From contig NZ_CBVJ010000067.1 in NCBI RefSeq assembly GCF_000513275.1, positions 105,330 through 169,329 of the forward strand: a stretch of DNA of 64,000 bases. The letters run 5' to 3'. Origin of the DNA: Paenibacillus gorillae (GTDB lineage Bacteria > Bacillota > Bacilli > Paenibacillales > Paenibacillaceae). Positions 16,498 through 25,037 of this stretch are shown here, piece after piece. A program made the translations under genes and the position numbers. The notes beneath the pieces are model-generated. The model was not told the DNA's origin. It did not search any database and was given only the letters and a program-made list of their open reading frames with translations. Within the stretch, counting starts at the first letter, position 1. Every line of letters begins with the position of its first letter.

Positions 16498-17652
16498 TTA
16501 AGAGCCTGCTTGCACTTCAGTCTTGCGACCCGTAATAAGCAGCTGCACACCGATCATCACGATGACTATGACGAGCATCGCGATAAGCGCAGCGACGAAG
16601 CTTCCGCTGTTGTCATAGATGACGCCGATCATGAGCGGCCCCATCGAGCCTATGATATAACCGCCAAACTGAGATAACGCAGACCATGTCCCTGCTTCCT
16701 CTGAAGTACTCGTCTCCACAATCGGCAGCATAAGCGCCAGAGGAAACAGTCCTCCTGCTCCGATTCCCAGAGCGATTACAGCTGGGAGCATTGGCAGCTT
16801 GAGCAATAGCATAACGATCCCTATTAACTCAAACACGCTGCAAAGGACTAGAAAAAATCTTCGTTTACCGAATTTGGAGACAAGACCAGGAACAATCAGC
16901 GACACCGGAATTTGAATCAGGGTAAACACGGTAAGCAGCATAGCCGCGCTTGACGGGCTGTACCCGAAATTATGAGCGATCGGTGAAATCCAAGCAGTAA
17001 TGGAATAAAACATACTAGCCATCAATCCGAAAAACAGCGTTAACAGTAATGCTCTTTTGTTACGAAATGGAAGCTTGGAACTTGCTAAGCGCGCACTATT
17101 GCCTTTCTTTTTAAGAAAAGTCGACCACACAATAAGAGCAATTACACCTAGAACAGCCCAGCATGATAAAGTTAACGTTAAGTTATGGCTGGTTCGATTA
17201 TATAACGGAATCGCAGAGGCCGATGCCAATGCGGCTCCTACAGTCATGGATGCCGAATAGATGCTTACGATTCCGGGCTTTGTAGGGAAATACTTTTTAA
17301 TAAAACCTGACAGCAGCGGTCCGGCCAAGCTGATTCCGATACCGCCGATAAGCGCCGTAAGAACCAATACCGAGATGGAACCAACCGTTCCGCGCAGCGC
17401 CGTTGCCCCGGTAATGAGCAATAAAGCGATAAAAATCGTACGCTCCAGACCAAATCGGTCCCGCAGCACCGTAGTCATCGGAGCAAATATGCCCATGCAT
17501 AGTACAGGCAATGTAGTCATCAGACTTGCTGTTAATGCGCTCATACCCAGATCATCTTGTAACGTACCCAGCAAAGGGGCAACGGATGTAATAATCGGCC
17601 TTAGGTTTAATGCCGCAATGAATATAGCGAGCAATAGATAAAATTTCTTCAT
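16498..17652 (-). CDS. MFS transporter, CynX/NimT family
   Basis: 384 aa, twelve membrane segments. The start FYLLLAIFIAALNLRPIITSVAPLL is typical of the CynX/NimT group (cyanate and nitroimidazole transporters; also YycB and YeaN). The GPLLSGFIKKYFP and GLFPLALMLPI segments fit the same group. It is divergent from a LysR gene across 125 bases with a clear dyad, matching the cynR-type arrangement. The actual substrate is unknown. Confidence 0.88.
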   Translation of the reverse strand: MKKFYLLLAIFIAALNLRPIITSVAPLLGTLQDDLGMSALTASLMTTLPVLCMGIFAPMTTVLRDRFGLERTIFIALLLITGATALRGTVGSISVLVLTALIGGIGISLAGPLLSGFIKKYFPTKPGIVSIYSASMTVGAALASASAIPLYNRTSHNLTLTLSCWAVLGVIALIVWSTFLKKKGNSARLASSKLPFRNKRALLLTLFFGLMASMFYSITAWISPIAHNFGYSPSSAAMLLTVFTLIQIPVSLIVPGLVSKFGKRRFFLVLCSVFELIGIVMLLLKLPMLPAVIALGIGAGGLFPLALMLPIVETSTSEEAGTWSALSQFGGYIIGSMGPLMIGVIYDNSGSFVAALIAMLVIVIVMIGVQLLITGRKTEVQAGS

Positions 17653-17742
17653 TCGTGATGCGCCTTCTTTCTGATCTGTATCTTACAGTCTCAATTATAT
17701 GGGGTCATACTTCATTGTACAATCCTATAATTTATATTATTA

Positions 17743-17761
17743 TGATAGTAAAATACTATCA
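17743..17761. promoter_or_regulatory. LysR-type dyad between MFS and LysR genes
   Basis: TGATAGT and ACTATCA, 7-bp arms five bases apart, 16 bases before the LysR start. Fits a T-N11-A LysR box used for autoregulation and control of the divergent transporter. Confidence 0.65.
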
Positions 17762-17777
17762 ATAAAGAAGGCGACAA

Positions 17778-18674
17778 ATGGATACTCGGAATATCAAATA
17801 TTTTATAGCCGTTTATGAACATCTTCATTTCACGAAAGCGGCCGAAGAACTCGGCATTTCTCAGCCTACTTTAAGTCAGCAAATTCGCATAATTGAGGCG
17901 GAGTTTGGCACGCCGCTTTTTGACCGTATCGGGAAAAAGGTTGTCGCAACCGAAGCCGGCCACCTCCTTCGTCAGTATGGAGAAAAAATGCTCCAAGCCG
18001 AACGTGATGCTAAGAGTGCCATAAAAGAACTTCTGTCCGGAGACCGGGGTACCGTGCGGCTGGCCGTACTCCCTTCCGATTTGGATTTTCAGCTCGTTCC
18101 GCTATTCGTGCAATTTAAGTCGAAGTACCCGGGCACGCAGCTTCAGGTTTTCTCTACAATCCATGTGCAAGATGAGGTGCTTAATCACCGGGTCGATATG
18201 GGAATCGGCATGAAAGGTCCCGTTGATAAAAAACTAGTCCAAATCCCGCTTGGATCGGAGCCTTATCATCTATTCGTCAACTCGGCCAGCGAGCTCGCTG
18301 CCAGAACAGACATTACACTGGAAGAGCTGGTTAAGCATTCGATCGTTATGTATCCTAAGGGCTATTTGGGCCGTGATCTGGTCGATGAAGTGTTTCATAA
18401 CGAAGGACTTGAATTACAGACCGCTATGGAGACCAGCTCAGCCACTTCTCTGCTGCAATTAGTTTCTGCAGGTGTAGGGGCTACGATTCAACCGAAAGGC
18501 TTGCTGAGCCAATTTCCAGTACGGCCGGACATTACTTCCATACCCATTACAGGACCAACCCCTGTTCGCCACCTTGAGCTCATCTATGACGCAGACCGGT
18601 TCATTGGCAGCTCGCAGCGGCAATTAACGAATTGGCTGATGGATTTCTTCAACAATCGTTTTCTGAATCCGTAA
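17778..18674 (+). CDS. LysR-family regulator (CynR-like)
   Basis: 298 aa, full length. Winged helix MDTRNIKYFIAVYEHLHFTKAAEELGISQPTLSQQIRIIEAEFGTPLFDR, then a periplasmic-binding-like effector domain from about residue 90. The MDTRNIKYFIAV start with an immediate binding domain resembles CynR/CysB-branch activators. It is divergent from the CynX/NimT-family transporter, which is likely its target. SD is AAGAAGGCGACAA. Confidence 0.9.
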   Translation: MDTRNIKYFIAVYEHLHFTKAAEELGISQPTLSQQIRIIEAEFGTPLFDRIGKKVVATEAGHLLRQYGEKMLQAERDAKSAIKELLSGDRGTVRLAVLPSDLDFQLVPLFVQFKSKYPGTQLQVFSTIHVQDEVLNHRVDMGIGMKGPVDKKLVQIPLGSEPYHLFVNSASELAARTDITLEELVKHSIVMYPKGYLGRDLVDEVFHNEGLELQTAMETSSATSLLQLVSAGVGATIQPKGLLSQFPVRPDITSIPITGPTPVRHLELIYDADRFIGSSQRQLTNWLMDFFNNRFLNP

Positions 18675-18761
18675 CCGGACGCTGAAATGTTAGCAACATG
18701 ATGGCTTGCTCCTCCGCATATGTTAATTAGGACGATCCTATTCATATAAGGAGGTAAGAGC

Positions 18762-20090
18762 GTGAAAGATAAGAGCGAAATCCCGGCAGTCCTTCATTCG
18801 CAGACGGTTGGCGAACGGGGTCCTGTACTGGAGCAGGACAATATTTTACATGAGACACTGGAGACTTTTGTACATAGCAAAATCATCGAGAGACCCGTGC
18901 ATGTCAAAGGGTTTGGCGCATTCGGCTACTTCGAAACCGTGAATAGTATGAGCGCACATACGAAGCTATGCTTTCTGCAGCAGCCAGGCCAACAGGTGCC
19001 CGTTACGGTAAGATTCTCTCTTGCCGTCAGCAACAAGGGAACTCCGGACACTTCACGGAATGTACGCGGATTCTCCACAAAATTTTATACCGATCACGGT
19101 GTCTTTGATCTGCTATGCAATCATATCCCTGTGTTTCTCGTTCGGGATGCGATCCGCTTCCCGGAATCGATTAAAGCCTTTCTGCCTTCACCAGTCAATA
19201 ATCTGATCGATCCGGAACGATTCTGGAGCTTTATTGCCAGAGCCCCGGAAGCCACGAATTTCCTTGTACGGCTGTACTCGGATGCAGGAACGGTCAAGAG
19301 TCTCCGGCATATTCCCGGGCACGGCGTCAACACCTATGTCTGGATTAATGAAAATGGTCACCGCACTTATGTGAAGTATCACTGGTATCCGCTTGAAGGT
19401 ATCCAGTACATTGATAGCCAAGAAGCATCAAAATTAGCTGGCGAAAACCCGGATTACTCCGGCCAGGATCTCTATGATCATCTGGCTTCGGGGAAAACGG
19501 TTGAATACGGCTTATACGTGCAGCTTATGAACCCACAAGACGAAGTTAATCTGCCCTTTGATCCGCTTGACGATACGAAGGTTTGGGATGAGAAGCAGTA
19601 TCCATACATGCCGGTTGGACGACTCGTATTGAATCGCAACCCGGACAATTTTATGGAACAGGTCGAGAAGCTCGCCTTCTCACCTTCCAATCTGCTGGAA
19701 GGCGCCGAGCTATCCGACGATAAAATGCTGCAAGGACGAGCGAATATCTATTGGGATTCGCAGCGGCGGCGGATAGGCCCTGACTTCCGCAGCGTTCCGA
19801 TCAATCATCAGCAGGATTGGACACCTGATTCCCTGGTGACCAGCGGTTCTGGGCGGTATGTCGAAGGCCACCTCGTCCGGTCCGAATTGTTCAAGACGGA
19901 TGATTTTTCGCAAGCAGGCGAGTATTATCAAGAGCTGCCAGCCGTACAGCAGGAACATCTTGTTGCCAATCTTGCTGCCGATCTGCGCGGCGTTTCACAA
20001 GAAACGCAGAACATTGTGCTGAGTTACCTTAGCCGGGCCTCTGTGGAACTAGGCGAACAGGTTGCCGAGCAGATTCACACGAAGAAGTAA
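18762..20090 (+). CDS. Heme catalase
   Basis: 442 aa from a GTG at 18762 with AAGGAGGTAAGAGC. Residues needed for activity are present: distal His at 47 in RPVHVKG, distal Asn at 120 in CNHIPVF, and proximal Tyr in GRANIYW near residue 330 (the RxxxY motif). It decomposes hydrogen peroxide. At 442 residues it is shorter than most monofunctional catalases (about 480 or more), mainly at the ends. Monocistronic, with two tandem terminators behind it. Confidence 0.93.
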   Translation: MKDKSEIPAVLHSQTVGERGPVLEQDNILHETLETFVHSKIIERPVHVKGFGAFGYFETVNSMSAHTKLCFLQQPGQQVPVTVRFSLAVSNKGTPDTSRNVRGFSTKFYTDHGVFDLLCNHIPVFLVRDAIRFPESIKAFLPSPVNNLIDPERFWSFIARAPEATNFLVRLYSDAGTVKSLRHIPGHGVNTYVWINENGHRTYVKYHWYPLEGIQYIDSQEASKLAGENPDYSGQDLYDHLASGKTVEYGLYVQLMNPQDEVNLPFDPLDDTKVWDEKQYPYMPVGRLVLNRNPDNFMEQVEKLAFSPSNLLEGAELSDDKMLQGRANIYWDSQRRRIGPDFRSVPINHQQDWTPDSLVTSGSGRYVEGHLVRSELFKTDDFSQAGEYYQELPAVQQEHLVANLAADLRGVSQETQNIVLSYLSRASVELGEQVAEQIHTKK

Positions 20091-20095
20091 AAAAA

Positions 20096-20123
20096 ACGCT
20101 AAACACAGGATTGTGTTTAGCGT
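20096..20123 (+). terminator. Catalase terminator 1
   Basis: ACGCTAAACACA pairs with TGTGTTTAGCGT; an A-run precedes it. Confidence 0.85.
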
Positions 20124-20126
20124 AAG

Positions 20127-20155
20127 GCCGTCGAGACAGTCTCGGCGGTCTTTTT
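20127..20155 (+). terminator. Catalase terminator 2
   Basis: GCCGTCGAGAC pairs with GTCTCGGCGGTC, followed by TTTTT. Confidence 0.85.
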
Positions 20156-20302
20156 AGTCTGTTCGGCACTACATGTCGGGCGAATCGCGGAATATGTCTT
20201 GATTCTCTTGCTTTATGTTGCGCGGCTATCCCTGCGTTTATCTCCAATCACCATGGACTAACTTATGACCCCCTGCTCGCTCCTGACTCTTTCGCATCAC
20301 GA

Positions 20303-20492
20303 ATCAAAATGTAAATGTGCAGGTTGTTTAGCCGTATATCGGCGATTTCTCGCATCAAAATGCAAAAGTACATTTTGATTGGCCGAAAAAGGGCTCTATG
20401 GCGTAAAATGGACGATTTCAACTGCACTTTTGCATTTTGAGAGCCATTTTGGGCATTTTGACGCTCATCAGCCTGCACTTTTACATTTTGAT
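20303..20492 (-). repeat. 190-bp palindrome-rich intergenic repeat, copy 1
   Basis: The ends are inverted copies of ATCAAAATGTAAAAGTGCAG (one base differs at the left end). Inside are ATCAAAATG/CATTTTGAT arms at about 20341-20366 and another GCACTTTTGCATTTTG unit. The reverse complement aligns along its length with the element at 23071-23259, at clearly reduced identity. An open frame across it (20263-20478, minus) matches the frame in copy 2, but I take this as a by-product of the repeat. The rest of the 20156-20590 gap holds nothing else I can name. Confidence 0.75.
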
Positions 20493-20590
20493 TCTCTATG
20501 TATCGTCTTCCTACTTAGCACAGTCAATCAGAGGTTATAAAACCATTCGATGATGCCTTTAAAAATCTCTGCCGCAAGGAAAATAATGGG

Positions 20591-20619
20591 TTGACATCGC
20601 CGATGACTTTAAATAACAT
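20591..20619 (+). promoter_or_regulatory. Sigma-A promoter of the TetR-APH operon
   Basis: -35 TTGACA (20591-20596), 17-bp spacer, -10 TAACAT (20614-20619). Confidence 0.8.
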
Positions 20620-20639
20620 TAGTTACATAACAAATGTTA
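20614..20639. promoter_or_regulatory. TetR operator
   Basis: 26-bp near-perfect palindrome: outer arms TAACATT/AATGTTA, inner GTTA/TAAC. It covers the -10 box, so the TetR protein should repress its own operon. Confidence 0.75.
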
Positions 20640-20661
20640 TCTAAAAAGGATGTTGAAAGCA

Positions 20662-21237
20662 ATGCCTCCTAAAGCAACCATAACTAAAGAACAGATTTTG
20701 CAAGCCGCATTTGACATCGTCCGGATGCAAGGGCTGGAATATTTGACTGCCCGCGGCATTGCACAGAAGCTCAATTGCTCAACCCAGCCGGTATATCGAA
20801 TCTACGCGAATATGGACGAAGTGAAGGATCATGTCTATGAAATGGCAGTAGACCTCATGCGGAATCAAATATTCAGCTATCAGGATGAGCAAAACTCCCC
20901 CGCGCTCAATATGGCGATCGGTTTTTTACATTTTGCCAAGCAAGAGCGGTATATGTTTCAGTTCGTGTATTTATCCGGGTACAAAAGCTTTGATTTAAAT
21001 CAGGAAGTGTTCATAGGCGAGACCTTAAGCATGAAACCGATGCTCCACAGCAAGCGATTTCGGGCAATTGATGAAAGCAAGCAAAGAAATATTTTCATCA
21101 AAATCTCGATCTATCTAATTGGGATTGGCACCATGATCCATTCAGGCACGCTGAAAATGGATTTCCACGAAGCTGTGGAAATGGTCAGAGACATGTATGA
21201 AGCCATCATGGCCTATGAAGGGAGATCATCATCATGA
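20662..21237 (+). CDS. TetR-family repressor
   Basis: 191 aa from the ATG at 20662; the ATG at 20650 touches the AAAAAGGA SD and is too close. N-terminal helix-turn-helix ITKEQILQAAFDIVRMQGLEYLTARGIAQKLNCSTQPVYRIYANMDEVKDHVY, then an all-helical ligand domain. It overlaps the phosphotransferase gene by ATGA, so the two are co-translated, and a palindrome sits over the shared promoter. The inducing ligand is unknown. Confidence 0.9.
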   Translation: MPPKATITKEQILQAAFDIVRMQGLEYLTARGIAQKLNCSTQPVYRIYANMDEVKDHVYEMAVDLMRNQIFSYQDEQNSPALNMAIGFLHFAKQERYMFQFVYLSGYKSFDLNQEVFIGETLSMKPMLHSKRFRAIDESKQRNIFIKISIYLIGIGTMIHSGTLKMDFHEAVEMVRDMYEAIMAYEGRSSS

Positions 21238-22076
21238 TGCAAATGGTCGGTAAAAAAGTCGGCGAAGGCGGTTGTTCCGAAGTATTTGAATGGGGCGGCG
21301 GAAATGAGCAAATTGTGAAAGTGGCGAAAGGCAATACCATTGCAGATGCGGTGAAAAGAGAATTTTCAAATAGCATGCTTGTCTGGGAAAATGGATTGCC
21401 CGCTCCCCGTCCTTATGAATTTCTGGAAGTCGATGGACGTCCTTCAATCGTCATGGAGAGAGTTCACGGGGAATCGTTAATGGAGCATTTTTTCCGTTAT
21501 CTCATGCAATCTCCTTCCGAAATCGATCAAACTGATGATAATGAAGACGTGATAAAAATAACTGCAAGATTATTAAGCGAAACGCATCGTATGAATAACC
21601 TGCCTTTGCCCTCCCAGAAAGAAATGATGGTGCACTCTATTCGCTCGGCTGGCTATTTATCCGAATTCGAGAAAGTTCAGGTAATTGAGCATCTGAAGGG
21701 ACTGCCCTTCAAAAAGCAAGTATGTCATGGCGACCCTAACCCCGGCAACATTATGGTTCGCGGAGATCACGCGGTACTCATCGATTGGATGAATGCTTCG
21801 ACGGGCAATCCCGAAGCAGATCTGGCCGAATATATAATCATGATTCGTTATGCCATCTTGCCTCCACACACGCCAAGCAGCGCTGTTGCCCGCTTTGATT
21901 CGCTAAGAGAGCATATTATTGAAGTATTTTGCGAGGAGTATCGCCGGTTGTCGGGCAATTCTCTGGATGAAGTCGAGGACTGGATTATGCCCGTTGCGGC
22001 TCGCAAACTATGTGCGGATGCAATCGGCGAGGAAGAGAAAGCGCTGCTTCTCGCAGAAATCAGATCACGGCTTTAA
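21234..22076 (+). CDS. Aminoglycoside phosphotransferase-fold kinase
   Basis: 280 aa. Kinase-like fold with Lys in the QIVKVAKG strand, MERVHGESL hinge, Brenner motif CHGDPNPGN (His165, Asp167, Asn172) and LIDWMNASTG with the metal-binding Asp. The substrate could be an antibiotic, a sugar amine or a small metabolite; homology alone does not make it a resistance gene. Coupled to the TetR gene by a 4-base overlap, so it is probably induced by whatever the repressor binds. Confidence 0.85.
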   Translation: MMQMVGKKVGEGGCSEVFEWGGGNEQIVKVAKGNTIADAVKREFSNSMLVWENGLPAPRPYEFLEVDGRPSIVMERVHGESLMEHFFRYLMQSPSEIDQTDDNEDVIKITARLLSETHRMNNLPLPSQKEMMVHSIRSAGYLSEFEKVQVIEHLKGLPFKKQVCHGDPNPGNIMVRGDHAVLIDWMNASTGNPEADLAEYIIMIRYAILPPHTPSSAVARFDSLREHIIEVFCEEYRRLSGNSLDEVEDWIMPVAARKLCADAIGEEEKALLLAEIRSRL

Positions 22077-22242
22077 TTGTCCCACGTCCCCTTATCATTT
22101 CATTCGAACAAAAAAACCCGTAGGAGCTACTTTTCTAGAAGTAGTCTACCCTGCAGGTTTCTCATTGCAATTAACAGTGCCATGCTTGCCTTGTTCCTAT
22201 AATGAACCCCGCTCCTCACCAAAGCAGGTTTCTATTCATCAA
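22077..22242. other. Convergent gap with weak hairpin
   Basis: AAGTAG/CTACTT-type pairing around 22119-22153 may end one or both convergent genes, but there is no clean T-run. Confidence 0.3.
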
Positions 22243-22860
22243 TTACTTCTTGAAGATTCTGAAAGGAGCGCCAACTGGCAGGAAAACACGTCCGAAGTGT
22301 GTGTTCAGCACAGCAGCACCACATCCATAGAAGGATACGATAGCGATTGCCATTTCAGCATAAGCCGCCAAATCGTGAAAAGCTCCGTTCCCCACTCCGA
22401 ATGAATCTAAACTTAATCCAACAAACAATAGATCAATTAACAGGAAGATAACGAATAACACTTTATTCGTTTCCATGGCGCCGATGGTCATGAAGAGGGT
22501 AAAGATCAGATAGCCGGCGAATACAAAGCCTAACTGCTTAACATCAAGGCCAGAAGCCAGCTCCGGACCAAAAACACCTAATTTAATTAACCAGCTCGAT
22601 GCCATGCCAAACCAGAAGAACGCATAAGCACCAAATGCGGTCATACCAAACGTGTTGTTATGCTTGGCATCCTGGATGCAAGCAAATAGTTGAGCGAATG
22701 CACCGAGGAAAATAGCCCATGGGATCACATAACTCAATCCAGAAGTGATGTCCAGCTTTTGCGATGAAGCAACGAACGTGACGATGGCCAGACCAAATAA
22801 TCCAATTGCACTCGGGTCTGCTGTTACAATTTTTACATTTTGTTGCGACGATGATGTCAT
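22243..22860 (-). CDS. GPR1/FUN34/YaaH family acetate transporter
   Basis: 205 aa with six membrane segments. The family N-terminal motif NPxPLGL appears as ADPSAIGLFGLAIVTFV, followed by the loop FGMTAFGAYAFFW. SatP (YaaH) proteins move acetate and succinate with protons or act as channels. SD is GGAGGCTTCTTAGTTT. Monocistronic. Identity as a SatP-group protein is firm; the substrate is by family. Confidence 0.9.
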   Translation of the reverse strand: MTSSSQQNVKIVTADPSAIGLFGLAIVTFVASSQKLDITSGLSYVIPWAIFLGAFAQLFACIQDAKHNNTFGMTAFGAYAFFWFGMASSWLIKLGVFGPELASGLDVKQLGFVFAGYLIFTLFMTIGAMETNKVLFVIFLLIDLLFVGLSLDSFGVGNGAFHDLAAYAEMAIAIVSFYGCGAAVLNTHFGRVFLPVGAPFRIFKK

Positions 22861-23070
22861 AAACTAAGAAGCCTCCGATTACTAGAAATCAATTTGACCA
22901 CTTATTTTATCACATAACGAAGGAACTTAATATGACTGTAGCTATATTGACACATTTGAGGCAGAAAGCTGCTTAGGTTGGGGTCGACCGCAACAATCGC
23001 CTATCCCGCATCCGCATAAATTTCGCATCAATTCCACTTCATATACCTATCTCCCAGTACTCCGCGTTAA
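22861..23070. other. Intergenic, nothing recognised
   Basis: Holds the promoter region of the acetate transporter. No gene, repeat or hairpin stands out before the repeat element that begins at 23071. Confidence 0.4.
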
Positions 23071-23259
23071 ACAAAATGCAAAAGTGCAGGCTGATCAGCC
23101 TCAAAATGCCCAAAACAGCGTTCAAAATGCAAAAGTGCATTTGAAACTGACTAAACTCATTCAAATGAGGCTATTTTGGCCAATCAAAATGCACTTTTAC
23201 ATTTTGATGCGATATATCGTCAATAAAGCGGCTGACAACATGCACTTTTACATTTTGAT
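23071..23259 (+). repeat. 190-bp palindrome-rich intergenic repeat, copy 2
   Basis: Same element as 20303-20492 in the opposite orientation, with the order of internal motifs conserved: AAAATGCAAAAGTGCAGGCTGAT at the left, TCAAAATGCCCAAAA next, then GGCCAATCAAAATG, and two GCACTTTTACATTTTGATG units at the right. The ORF over it (23084-23425) resembles the one over copy 1 (both begin MQAD and share QNAKV and PIKM), but its codons simply follow the repeat. Confidence 0.75.
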
Positions 23260-23375
23260 GCCCCATTTGACTCGCTATACGAGAAAATTCAGTTTCAGCT
23301 TCTGGACAGCTCGAAACAAAATCAATTTCTCTAGCAACAGAACAGAACCTAACAAGACTTGTTCATTAAAAAATA

Positions 23376-23397
23376 CGCAGTCCAATTGGACTGCGCA
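23376..23397 (-). terminator. Terminator of the SDR gene
   Basis: CGCAGTCCAATTGGACTGCG, a perfect 20-bp dyad, with a T-run (A-run on the plus strand) on the minus-strand exit side. Confidence 0.8.
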
Positions 23398-23405
23398 CGT
23401 ATCTT

Positions 23406-24233
23406 TTATTGAAAATCCGCGTTAATCGCTACTTCTTTCCACTTCTCGAAGTTTTTCAGCGACTCGGTATATTTCTTCACCGCAAAATGGTACGCATCCG
23501 CACCAAGCAGCAATCGAAGCGGCGGCTCTTCAGACTCTGCAATGCTGATAATGGCTTCTGCCGCTTTTTTAGGATCACCAGGCTCGTTTCCATGGGTTTC
23601 TCCATTTACGAATGGAGAGACTAGCTGCTCATACTCCTTGATGGCCGAGCTCGTCCTGGCTGCTGACCGTCCGGACCAGTCCGTACGGAAATTACTTGGC
23701 TCAATGAGCGTTACATGAATATGAAAAGGAGCAACCTCCTGAGCAAGGCTTTCTGAAATGCCCTCAACCGCATATTTCGAAGCGTTATAATAACCAACTC
23801 CTGGATACGAAGTTAGACCGCCGATGGACGATATATTAATAATATGTCCGGAAAGCTGATTCCTCATAATAGGTAAAACAGCGCTGGTCATTTGCATAAG
23901 ACCCCAGAAGTTGATCTCGAACATCTTCCGTGTTTCTTCCCCATCTGCTTCTTCAATTGAGCTGAAATAGCCGACCCCTGCGTTATTAACAAGTACGTCA
24001 ATTCGGCCAAACTTCTCTATAGCAGCCTTTACGGCTCTGTCCACTTGATCCGGCTTTGTAACATCAAGCTCTATAGCTAGAACGTTATCCGTATTTCCAT
24101 GGACAAGATCAGCAATCGCATTAACATTCCGTGCTGTAACTACAACCTTTTGTCCTGCATCTATGGTTGCTTTTGCAAGCTCTCTGCCGAAGCCAGTGGA
24201 GCATCCGGTGATGAGCCAAACTTTGCTGTTCAT
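23406..24233 (-). CDS. Short-chain dehydrogenase/reductase
   Basis: 275 aa from the ATG at 24233 (AAAGGAGAGAGATCA upstream). Classical SDR: cofactor motif TGCSTGFG (residues 9-16), NNAG in VLVNNAGVGYF, Ser in NISSIGG, and the active-site YYNASK. NAD(P)-dependent oxidoreductase of unknown substrate; the pattern is that of the 'oxidoreductase' SDRs often controlled by MerR proteins. Its promoter has a 19-bp spacer with the same operator core as the MerR gene and the EamA gene, so it belongs to that regulon. Confidence 0.9.
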   Translation of the reverse strand: MNSKVWLITGCSTGFGRELAKATIDAGQKVVVTARNVNAIADLVHGNTDNVLAIELDVTKPDQVDRAVKAAIEKFGRIDVLVNNAGVGYFSSIEEADGEETRKMFEINFWGLMQMTSAVLPIMRNQLSGHIINISSIGGLTSYPGVGYYNASKYAVEGISESLAQEVAPFHIHVTLIEPSNFRTDWSGRSAARTSSAIKEYEQLVSPFVNGETHGNEPGDPKKAAEAIISIAESEEPPLRLLLGADAYHFAVKKYTESLKNFEKWKEVAINADFQ

Positions 24234-24274
24234 TGATCTCTCTCCTTTAGATTGAAATTTGCTTTGCAAAAATG

Positions 24275-24305
24275 ACTCTAATCGTTAGAGCTTAGTCTAA
24301 GTCAA
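24275..24305 (-). promoter_or_regulatory. MerR-type promoter of the SDR gene
   Basis: Minus strand: -35 TTGACT (24300-24305), 19-bp spacer containing CTCTAAC, -10 TAGAGT (24275-24280). The overlong spacer is the hallmark of MerR-activated promoters. Confidence 0.75.
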
Positions 24306-24342
24306 GCGGCTCCTTCCGAACTGGACAACTTTGAATATTGCT

Positions 24343-24373
24343 TTGACTTCGAGCATACTCTAACCGTTATAAT
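24343..24373 (+). promoter_or_regulatory. MerR-type promoter of the MerR gene
   Basis: -35 TTGACT (24343-24348), 19-bp spacer containing CTCTAAC, -10 TATAAT (24368-24373). Confidence 0.75.
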
Positions 24374-24419
24374 CGATAAGTTAATGACAATTTATTTCAT
24401 AATAAAGGTGGCTAATACA

Positions 24420-24834
24420 TTGGGATATACAATTAGTCAGGTTGCCGAACGGACAGAACTAACTGCACATACATTGCGTTATTATGACAAGCTGGGGCTG
24501 CTGCCCTTCGTTGATCGGGATAAGGCGGGGAATCGGGATTTTAAAGAAAGTGATTTTGTATGGCTGGATATTATAACTTGCTTGAAAAAAAGGCGGGATG
24601 CCTGTGAAGCAAATTAGTGAATATATAAAGATGTGCATGAAAGGAGACGTTACGTTAACCGAGCGGCTTACAACCTTTGAAGCGCATAAACAAGCGGTCT
24701 TAAACCAAATCGATGAACTAAACAAATATTTGAGGAAAATCGATTTCAAAATTGACTATTACAAAACAGCTATTGAAGCAGGGACGGAAGCGATACACGC
24801 GCAAACAGAGTGTACATGGCTGGATATCGAATAA
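24420..24834 (+). pseudogene. MerR-family regulator (frameshifted)
   Basis: Start is a TTG at 24420 with AAAGGTGG eight bases upstream, giving GYTISQVAERTELTAHTLRYYDKLGLLPFVDRD, a textbook MerR winged helix. The A7 run at 24585-24591 is one base too long; with six A the frame reads ITCLKKGGMPVKQISEYIKM and continues to a TAA at 24832-24834, giving ~138 aa. The second half is a dimerisation coiled coil and a C-terminal segment with Cys in QTECTWLD. Such MerR proteins commonly control SDRs and aldo/keto reductases. As read the gene is broken; a homopolymer error is likely. Confidence 0.82.
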
Positions 24835-24889
24835 CTAGTACTCACGCATCAACATAACTATAATGGACAAAAAAAATCTGACAGAGCGC

Positions 24890-24920
24890 TTGACTTCGAC
24901 TACACTCTAACTCTTAGAGT
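24890..24920 (+). promoter_or_regulatory. MerR-type promoter of the EamA gene
   Basis: -35 TTGACT (24890-24895), 19-bp spacer containing CTCTAAC, -10 TAGAGT (24915-24920). Confidence 0.75.
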
Positions 24921-24962
24921 TTTATTGGCATCAACAAAACTTTAAGCTGAGGGTGAGCATAA

Positions 24963-25037
24963 ATGAGTCAAAGCCGCAATTTGGATAATTACGGGAAAGC
25001 TATTACTGGAGTAGTGAAGAAGGTAATGACACTATGA
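24963..25037 (+). CDS. 24-codon ORF coupled to the EamA gene
   Basis: ATG to TGA, MSQSRNLDNYGKAITGVVKK plus MTL, with GAGGGTGAGCATAA upstream. Its stop overlaps the EamA start (ATGA). It may be a leader peptide that feeds ribosomes to the transporter gene, or what is left of a gene whose body was deleted. No homology recognised. Confidence 0.4.
   Translation: MSQSRNLDNYGKAITGVVKKVMTL

Noticed and set aside
20662..22076. Calling the phosphotransferase a known antibiotic resistance gene
   Set aside because: The fold is shared by many unrelated kinases and no specific resistance family was recognised.
23084..23425. 113-codon ORF, with a matching one at 20263-20478
   Set aside because: Both lie over the copies of the palindromic repeat and share sequence only because the repeat does; no ribosome site fits, and the rest of each frame is unrelated.
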